64,000 nt of DNA from Roseicella aerolata (lineage in GTDB: Bacteria > Pseudomonadota > Alphaproteobacteria > Acetobacterales > Acetobacteraceae), in assembly GCF_020523605.1 (NCBI RefSeq), contig NZ_JAJAQI010000002.1:1-64000 (forward strand), written 5' to 3'. Made by a program: the position numbers and the translations under genes. The notes beneath the pieces were generated by a model. It ran no database searches. It had not been told where the DNA came from and worked only from the letters and a program-made list of their open reading frames with translations. Positions 59,389 to 64,000 of this stretch are shown here, piece after piece. Position 1 is the stretch's first letter. Each line of letters starts with the position of its first letter.

Positions 59389-60480
59389 ATGAACCGCCGC
59401 CGCCTGATCGCGAGCGGCGCCGCAGGCGCCGCCGGCGCCGCGACGCTCGCCACGCCCAACCTCGCCTCAGCCCAGCCCCGCATCCGCTGGCGCTGCCCGG
59501 GCAGCTTCCCGAAGTCGCTCGACACGCTCTATGGCACGCAGGAGTTCATCGCGAAGCGTGTGTCCGAGATGACGGACGGCGCCTTCCAGATCCAGATCTT
59601 CGGCCCGGGCGAGGTGGTGCCCGCCTTGCAGGTGATGGATGCGGTCGGCGCCGGCAATGTGGAGGCCGGCTACACCAGCGCCTACTACTACCTGGGCAAG
59701 GACCCCTCCCTCGCCCTGGCCACCTGCCTGCCCTTTGGCCTCTCCTCCCGCCAGCACTGGTCCTGGCTGACCCATGGCGGCGGGCGGGAGCTCTATGCCG
59801 AGGTCTATCGCGACCAGGGCGTGGTCGGCATTCCGGCAGGCAATACCGGTTCCCAGATGGGCGGCTGGTTCCGCAAGGAGATCCGCACGGTCGATGACCT
59901 GAAGGGGCTGAAATTCCGCATCGCCGGCTTCGGCGGCAACGTGCTCGGCAAGCTCGGCGTCATCGCCCAGCAGCTCGGGGGGCCGGACATCTACCCGGCG
60001 CTGGAGCGCGGCGTGATCGACGGCGCCGAATGGGTCGGCCCCTATGACGACGAGAAGCTGGGCTTCCAGCGCGTCGCGCCCTTCTACTACTACCCCGGCT
60101 GGTGGGAATATTCGCCTTCCATCGACTTGATGGTGAATGCCCGCGCCTGGGAGGCGCTGCCGGCGCAGTACAAGGCGGTGCTGGAGTCCGCCTGCGCCGA
60201 AGCCTGGCACTGGATGGCGGCGCGCTACGACGTGGTGAACCCGCCGGCCATGCGGCGGCTCCTCGCCTCCGGCACGCAGCTCCGCGGCTTCCCGCGCGAG
60301 GTCATGCAGGCCTGCTACCGCGCGACGCAGGAATTCTATGCCGAGGTCGGCGCCGGCAATGCCCGCTTCAAGCGGCTGCACGAGAAGTGGGACGCCTACC
60401 GGATCGAGCAGACGCAGTGGCTGCGGGTGGCGGAGGACAGCCTCGGCAATTTCCTCGCGGTCGCGACCGCGCAGCGCTGA
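59389..60480 (+). CDS. TRAP transporter substrate-binding protein, DctP family (TakP-like)
   Basis: This 363-residue periplasmic protein has a twin-arginine-like signal (NRRRLIASGAAGAAGAATLATPNLASAQ). The mature part is of the DctP/TakP family, which binds carboxylates such as 2-oxo acids. Features are PGSFPKSLDTLYGTQEFIAKRVSEMT, GKDPSLALATCLPFGLSSRQHW, LKFRIAGFGGNVLGKLGVI with the carboxylate-binding Arg, GAEWVGPYDDEKLGF and YYYPGWWEYSPSIDLMVNARAWEALP. The DctQ and DctM membrane genes are not adjacent, so it is an orphan here. ATG 59389 has GGGAGAG upstream. It converges on an ABC binding-protein gene, separated by a hairpin terminator. Confidence 0.9.
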   Translation: MNRRRLIASGAAGAAGAATLATPNLASAQPRIRWRCPGSFPKSLDTLYGTQEFIAKRVSEMTDGAFQIQIFGPGEVVPALQVMDAVGAGNVEAGYTSAYYYLGKDPSLALATCLPFGLSSRQHWSWLTHGGGRELYAEVYRDQGVVGIPAGNTGSQMGGWFRKEIRTVDDLKGLKFRIAGFGGNVLGKLGVIAQQLGGPDIYPALERGVIDGAEWVGPYDDEKLGFQRVAPFYYYPGWWEYSPSIDLMVNARAWEALPAQYKAVLESACAEAWHWMAARYDVVNPPAMRRLLASGTQLRGFPREVMQACYRATQEFYAEVGAGNARFKRLHEKWDAYRIEQTQWLRVAEDSLGNFLAVATAQR

Positions 60481-60544
60481 GCGGCGGGCGGCGCGGCGCC
60501 TGCCGCGCCTCCATGTCCCCCGGCGCAGGCCGGAAGGCAGCAAA

Positions 60545-60572
60545 GGGCCGCCGGGGGATACCCCGGCGGCCC
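60545..60572. terminator. Bidirectional hairpin between convergent binding-protein genes
   Basis: GGGCCGCCGGGG and CCCCGGCGGCCC form a perfect 12-bp stem around GATA. It lies between the ends of the TRAP protein gene (60480) and the minus-strand ABC binding-protein gene (60594), as expected for a shared terminator. There is no long T-run on either side. Confidence 0.6.
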
Positions 60573-60593
60573 CCGCTTATACCCTGCCGCGGC

Positions 60594-62180
60594 TCAGCGC
60601 GCCGGGACGCGCACGTGCCGGAGCTGGAAGTAGTTGTCGGCGGTCTGCGCCACCTCGTAGCCCTGCCGCGTCGCCCAGACGATCTGCTGCTGGTGCAGCG
60701 GGATATAGGCGACCTCCTCCTGCAGGATCCGGCTTGCCTGGCTGATGAATTGCTGGCGCTTCGCCCGGTCGGTCTCCACCGCGATCTGCTCGATCAGCCT
60801 GTCCACCGCGGCGTTCGAATAGCCGCCGTTGTTGAAGACGCCGCGCGTGCCATCCCGGGTGCCGGCGAGGTTGAACAGCGCATTGTGGGCGTCCGAGGTC
60901 GTCGGCGTCCAACCTAGCAGATAGAAGCTGGTGTTGTAGCGCGGGCTGTTGATCTCGGCGAAGTAGCGGGCACGGGTCTGGGCGACCAGGTTCACGCGGA
61001 TGCCGATGCGCGCCAGCATCGCCACGGTCGCGGTGCAGATCGCCTCGTCATTCACATAGCGGTCGTTCGGGCAATCAAGCGTGACACCGAAGCCATTCGG
61101 GTAGCCGGCCTCGGCCAGCAGCTTCTTCGCCTGCTCGAGGTCGACGGCCGGGCGCTTGTCATCCTCCTCGCGGAAGCCATTCACGCCGGGGCCGTAGATC
61201 AGGTTGGTGGGGCGGGACTGGCCGCGCATGACGGTGCGCTGGATGGCGTTGGCATCGATGGCGAGCTGCATGGCCCGGCGCACGCGGACGTCCTGGAACG
61301 GGTTCTTGCCCTTCACGTCGCTCTTCAGCAGTTCCGGCCGGCTCTGGTCCATGCCGAAATAGATCGTCCGCAGTTCCGGCCCCTGGATGATCTGCACGCC
61401 CGGCGTGCGGCGGATGCGCTCCACATCCTGCGGCGGCACGGTATAGACGAAGTTCACCTCGCCCGAGAGCAGGGCGGCCACGCGCGTCGCGTCGTTGGCG
61501 ATGATGTTGAGCTCCGCCCGCTCCACATTGTGGGTCGGCCGGTCCCACCAGTCCGGGTTCCGCTCCAGCACCGTCCTGCGGTCAGGCTCGCGGCTGACCA
61601 GGCGGAAGGGGCCGGTGCCCATGGCGTTGCGGGTGGCGAAATTCTCCTCGCGCGTCGTCAGGTCGGTCGGCCGGACGGCGTTGTTCTTCTCCGCCCAGGC
61701 CTTGGACATGATGCCCCAATTGGTGATCTCCTGGATCAGGATCGGGTTGGGGACGCGGGTCTCGAACTCCACCGTATGGTCGTCGATCTTGCGGACTTCC
61801 TTCACCGAGGCGAGCACCGAGTTCATCTGGCTGCCGGGCCCGCGCACGCGCTCGGCGCTGAAGACCACGTCCTCGGCGGTGAAGGGCGTGCCGTCGGTGA
61901 ACTTCACGCCGCGGCGCAGGTGGAAGCGCCAGACGGTCGGCGAGGGCTGCTCCCAGCGCTCGGCCAGCGCCGGCTCCGGCTCCATCTGCCGGTTCCGCCG
62001 CACCAGCGGCTCGTAGATATTGGCGTTGAAGGACAGCAGGAAGGTTTCCTGCCGGGTATAGGGGTCCATGGAGTTGACGTCGCCGTCATTGGCCCAGCGG
62101 AAGACCTGGGCGCCGGCGGGCGCGGCGGTGGCAAGCGCGGTGCCGCACAGCAGCGTGGCGGCAAGGGCGAGGCGGCGCAT
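60594..62180 (-). CDS. ABC transporter substrate-binding protein, family 5 (peptide/nickel type)
   Basis: This 528-residue periplasmic binding protein has a signal peptide (MRRLALAATLLCGTALATAAPAGAQ, cleavage about residue 25). The mature part starts VFRWANDGDVNSMDPYTRQE and shows the class core: FHLRRGVKFTDGTPFTAEDVVFSAERV, NAMGTGPFRLV, ARRAMQLAIDANAI-like LAIDANAIQRTV and LGWTPTTSDAHNALFNLAGT. It would bring peptides or similar solutes to an ABC importer, but no permease genes are next to it. ATG 62180 has GGGAGA upstream. It lies between two hairpin terminators and so is a single-gene unit. Confidence 0.9.
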   Translation of the reverse strand: MRRLALAATLLCGTALATAAPAGAQVFRWANDGDVNSMDPYTRQETFLLSFNANIYEPLVRRNRQMEPEPALAERWEQPSPTVWRFHLRRGVKFTDGTPFTAEDVVFSAERVRGPGSQMNSVLASVKEVRKIDDHTVEFETRVPNPILIQEITNWGIMSKAWAEKNNAVRPTDLTTREENFATRNAMGTGPFRLVSREPDRRTVLERNPDWWDRPTHNVERAELNIIANDATRVAALLSGEVNFVYTVPPQDVERIRRTPGVQIIQGPELRTIYFGMDQSRPELLKSDVKGKNPFQDVRVRRAMQLAIDANAIQRTVMRGQSRPTNLIYGPGVNGFREEDDKRPAVDLEQAKKLLAEAGYPNGFGVTLDCPNDRYVNDEAICTATVAMLARIGIRVNLVAQTRARYFAEINSPRYNTSFYLLGWTPTTSDAHNALFNLAGTRDGTRGVFNNGGYSNAAVDRLIEQIAVETDRAKRQQFISQASRILQEEVAYIPLHQQQIVWATRQGYEVAQTADNYFQLRHVRVPAR

Positions 62181-62276
62181 AACTCGTTGTCTCCCAGCAC
62201 ATTCGCGATGCGGGACGTTAACCCGACGGCGCGCCGGGTGGAATGGCCGTCCGGCGTGATGCGCGCCACAAACGAA

Positions 62277-62300
62277 AACGGGGGCCGCAGGGCCCCCGTT
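62277..62300 (-). terminator. Intrinsic terminator of the F0 ATP synthase operon
   Basis: On the minus strand AACGGGGGCC and GGCCCCCGTT form a perfect 10-bp stem with a 4-base loop, followed by TTTTCGTTTG. It lies 42 bp after the atpF stop at 62342. Confidence 0.75.
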
Positions 62301-62341
62301 CCTTCTCCCGGCCGATGCCGGGGCGCAGCTTCGCCCTGGCG

Positions 62342-62845
62342 TCAGGCGCGCAGCGCGCGCGGCAGGTCGGCGACCGCACGGTCGATCAGCGCGGCATCCG
62401 CATCGGCCGTGATGCGCTCGGCGATGACATTGCGCGCCGCGGCGGTGGCGATCTCCGCCGCCGCCTCCCGCACCTCCGCGACCGCGCTGGCTTCCGCCGC
62501 CGCGATGCGGTCCATTGCCATGCGCTCGCGCCGCTTCGCCGCCGCTTCCGCTTCGGTCGCGGAGGACTCGGCGACGCGCGCCGCCTCGGCCCGGGCGCGG
62601 GCGAGCAGCGCCTCCGCCTCGGCCAGCGCCGCCTTGCGGTCGGCATCGGCCTGCCGCAGCATGGCCTCCGCCTCCTCGCGCAGCCGCGCCGCCTCCGCCA
62701 GTTCGGAGCGCACGCGCTCCCCGCGGCGATCCAGCATGCGAACCGCCTGGGCCCAGGCCTTGCGGCCCACCAGCAGCAGGAAGAGGACGAAGCTGGCGGC
62801 GACCCAGAATTTGGGGTCGAGCCAGAAATGCTCGTAGCTGTGCAT
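62342..62845 (-). CDS. atpF: ATP synthase F0 subunit b
   Basis: This 167-residue peripheral-stalk subunit has one N-terminal membrane helix (FWVAASFVLFLLLVGRKAW, about 12-31). A long charged coiled coil follows (about 35-145, Glu/Ala/Arg-rich), ending in ALIDRAVADLPRALRA. It links the membrane part to F1 and holds the stator. The ATG at 62845 overlaps the b' stop as TGATG. It is the last gene of the operon and a terminator follows. Confidence 0.93.
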   Translation of the reverse strand: MHSYEHFWLDPKFWVAASFVLFLLLVGRKAWAQAVRMLDRRGERVRSELAEAARLREEAEAMLRQADADRKAALAEAEALLARARAEAARVAESSATEAEAAAKRRERMAMDRIAAAEASAVAEVREAAAEIATAAARNVIAERITADADAALIDRAVADLPRALRA

Positions 62846-63453
62846 CAGACCCGCCCCCGCGCTGCCAGTTCCGACCCGACCGCCCGCTCGACCACGGCAC
62901 GGTCGGCGCCGCCGGTCAGGCGCGCGACCAGCGCCTCGGCCGCATCGGCCGCGACGGTGCGCAGCGCCGACATGGCCTGGTCACGGGACGCCGCGATGCG
63001 GCGCTCCGCTTCCTCGATCTGGGCGTTCAGCCGGGCATTGAGTGCCTCGGCCTTGGCCGAGGCCTCAGCCTGCGCCTGCTGCGTCGCGGCGGCGATCGCC
63101 GCCTGCGCCTCGGCACGCGCCCTGGCGGTCGCGGCCTGGTGCTCGGACAGCGCGGCATCCGCCTGCTGCTTCGCGGCCTGCGCCTGCTCGAGGTCGCCCT
63201 CGATCCGCGCGCGCCGCTCGGCCAGCACGCTCTCGACCCGCGGCAGCGCGTACTGCGCCATCACGAAGTAGAGGACGCCGAAGATGATCAGCAGCCAGAC
63301 GACATTGGCGACCAGGAAGCGGCCCTGCTCGGGATGGCCGAAGGCGAGCTGCGGCATCCCTTCCACCGGCACCGTGCCGGTCGATGCCGCGAGCGCCATG
63401 CAGGGGGCCGCCAGCCCGGCCAGGGCTGCGGCAATGAGAACCCGAGGCTTCAC
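62845..63453 (-). CDS. atpF': ATP synthase F0 subunit b'
   Basis: This 202-residue second b-type stalk subunit is typical of alphaproteobacteria and cyanobacteria, which have b and b' heterodimers. An N-terminal hydrophobic region (KPRVLIAAALAGLAAPCMALAA) resembles a signal. A membrane helix (NVVWLLIIFGVLYFVMAQYALPRVESVL, about 48-75) and a coiled coil follow. GTG 63453 is used because AGGAGA lies just upstream and no ATG fits. The stop overlaps the atpF start. Confidence 0.9.
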   Translation of the reverse strand: MKPRVLIAAALAGLAAPCMALAASTGTVPVEGMPQLAFGHPEQGRFLVANVVWLLIIFGVLYFVMAQYALPRVESVLAERRARIEGDLEQAQAAKQQADAALSEHQAATARARAEAQAAIAAATQQAQAEASAKAEALNARLNAQIEEAERRIAASRDQAMSALRTVAADAAEALVARLTGGADRAVVERAVGSELAARGRV

Positions 63454-63523
63454 GCGATGTCTCCTACCGCCCGGATGGATGCGTGGGCGCGGTGGCCGCA
63501 AGCCGGCCGCGCCCGGCGCGATC

Positions 63524-63748
63524 TCAGGCGAACAGGATGAGGAAGGCGATCAGCAGCGCGAAGAGCGCCACCGCCTCGGTCAGCGCGAAGCCCAGGATGC
63601 CGATCGGGAAGACGGCGTCACGGGCGCCCGGGTTGCGGGCCACGCTGGTGATCAGCGAGGAGAAGATGTTGCCGATGCCGAGGCCAACGCCGAACAGCGC
63701 GATCACGGCGATGCCGGCCCCGAGGGCCTTCGCGGCAGCCACGTCCAT
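63524..63748 (-). CDS. atpE: ATP synthase F0 subunit c
   Basis: This 74-residue rotor-ring subunit is a two-helix hairpin. The polar loop ARNPGAR is near 37-43, and Glu58 in [11 protein letters not shown] carries the protons. The length matches alphaproteobacterial c subunits. ATG 63748 is used; GGATCT lies close upstream. The ring size cannot be known from sequence. It lies between atpB and b' in the usual order. Confidence 0.96.
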   Translation of the reverse strand: MDVAAAKALGAGIAVIALFGVGLGIGNIFSSLITSVARNPGARDAVFPIGILGFALTEAVALFALLIAFLILFA

Positions 63749-63791
63749 GGGAGAGATCCTTCCGTTTCTGGTGGAGGTTTCTACAGATCGC

Positions 63792-64000
63792 TCAGTGCAG
63801 GTGCACGGCGTCGTGCAGGTAGATGCAGGTCAGGATGGCGAACACATAGGCCTGCAGGAAGGCGACCAGGAGTTCGAACCCGACCAGTGCGATGTTCAGG
63901 GCGAGCGGCAGCACCGCCACGAAGGGGCCGACCACGCCCAGGCCGCCGAGCAGGATGACGAAGGTGGCGAAGACCTTCAGCATCACGTGGCCCGCGACCA
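63792..64000 (-). CDS. atpB: ATP synthase F0 subunit a, C-terminal part (cut by window end)
   Basis: The frame enters from the right edge and ends at TGA 63792-63794. The visible ~69 residues include the last helices of subunit a: [53 protein letters not shown]. The segment [16 protein letters not shown] is the family's conserved C-terminal helix at the proton half-channel. The start and the essential arginine lie outside the window. It is the first gene of the visible a-c-b'-b block. Confidence 0.93.
   Translation of the reverse strand, partial: VAGHVMLKVFATFVILLGGLGVVGPFVAVLPLALNIALVGFELLVAFLQAYVFAILTCIYLHDAVHLH

Noticed and set aside
57387-59525. Long minus-strand frame opposite the ABC exporter
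   Set aside because: It is a shadow frame without recognisable domains. The plus strand carries Walker A, signature and Walker B motifs.

Overview
The window is chromosomal DNA of a very GC-rich alphaproteobacterium. A Roseomonas-like member of the Acetobacteraceae fits best. The evidence is the split F0 ATP synthase operon (a, c, b', b), the mutY / DUF721 / dsbA-like / smc block, an ELM1-family protein, many orphan solute-binding proteins and Ala/Pro-rich proteins throughout. The taxonomic call is inference from gene content. I saw no rRNA, tRNA or CRISPR array.

Layout. 1-116: the 3' end of an IS630-type transposase, which runs almost into a flavodoxin-like oxidoreductase. 1-8 kb: housekeeping genes (tartrate/isopropylmalate-type dehydrogenase, purC, msrQ, ELM1-like, pyrE) and an orphan family 5 solute-binding protein. 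8-13.9 kb: an iron-uptake locus. A TonB-dependent siderophore receptor is divergent from PepSY protein-exbB-exbD-tonB, and both sides carry a 17-bp Fur-box-like palindrome close to the start codon. 14-20 kb: two small unknown genes, a PhoX-like protein, a class III aminotransferase and an O-antigen-ligase-like protein. 19.9-27 kb: an acetate/propionate block, DUF485-actP-(cNMP/CBS/DUF294)-exonuclease, divergent from prpE. 27.2-32.2 kb: a tartrate/glycerate catabolic cluster made of tartrate dehydrogenase, GntR regulator, glycerate kinase and pyruvate kinase. The logical route is tartrate to glycerate or hydroxypyruvate, then 2-phosphoglycerate, PEP and pyruvate. 32.3-46 kb: accessory and envelope genes (repeat lipoprotein, DUF2231-Rieske-hemerythrin fusion, coiled-coil lipoprotein, ada, TPR protein, YihY, glcF, OpgC with SGNH proteins). 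46-64 kb: GH39-like hydrolase, M20 peptidase, bioY, mutY-DUF721-dsbA-smc, ABC exporter, TRAP and ABC binding proteins, and the F0 ATP synthase operon, whose atpB is cut by the window end.

Most notable. (1) The pyruvate kinase carries an N-terminal Cro/YdaS-like helix-turn-helix domain. Its promoter region holds three TTAAG motifs exactly 20 bp apart plus AT-rich palindromes, which suggests an enzyme that also binds DNA and may control itself. (2) A ~97-bp two-hairpin intergenic repeat occurs four times, with a fifth partial copy. (3) A second ~99-bp repeat occurs in tandem inside the actP operon, where it creates an 81-codon ORF. (4) The 1544-residue SMC has threefold 90-residue repeats in both coiled-coil arms, which accounts for much of its extra length.
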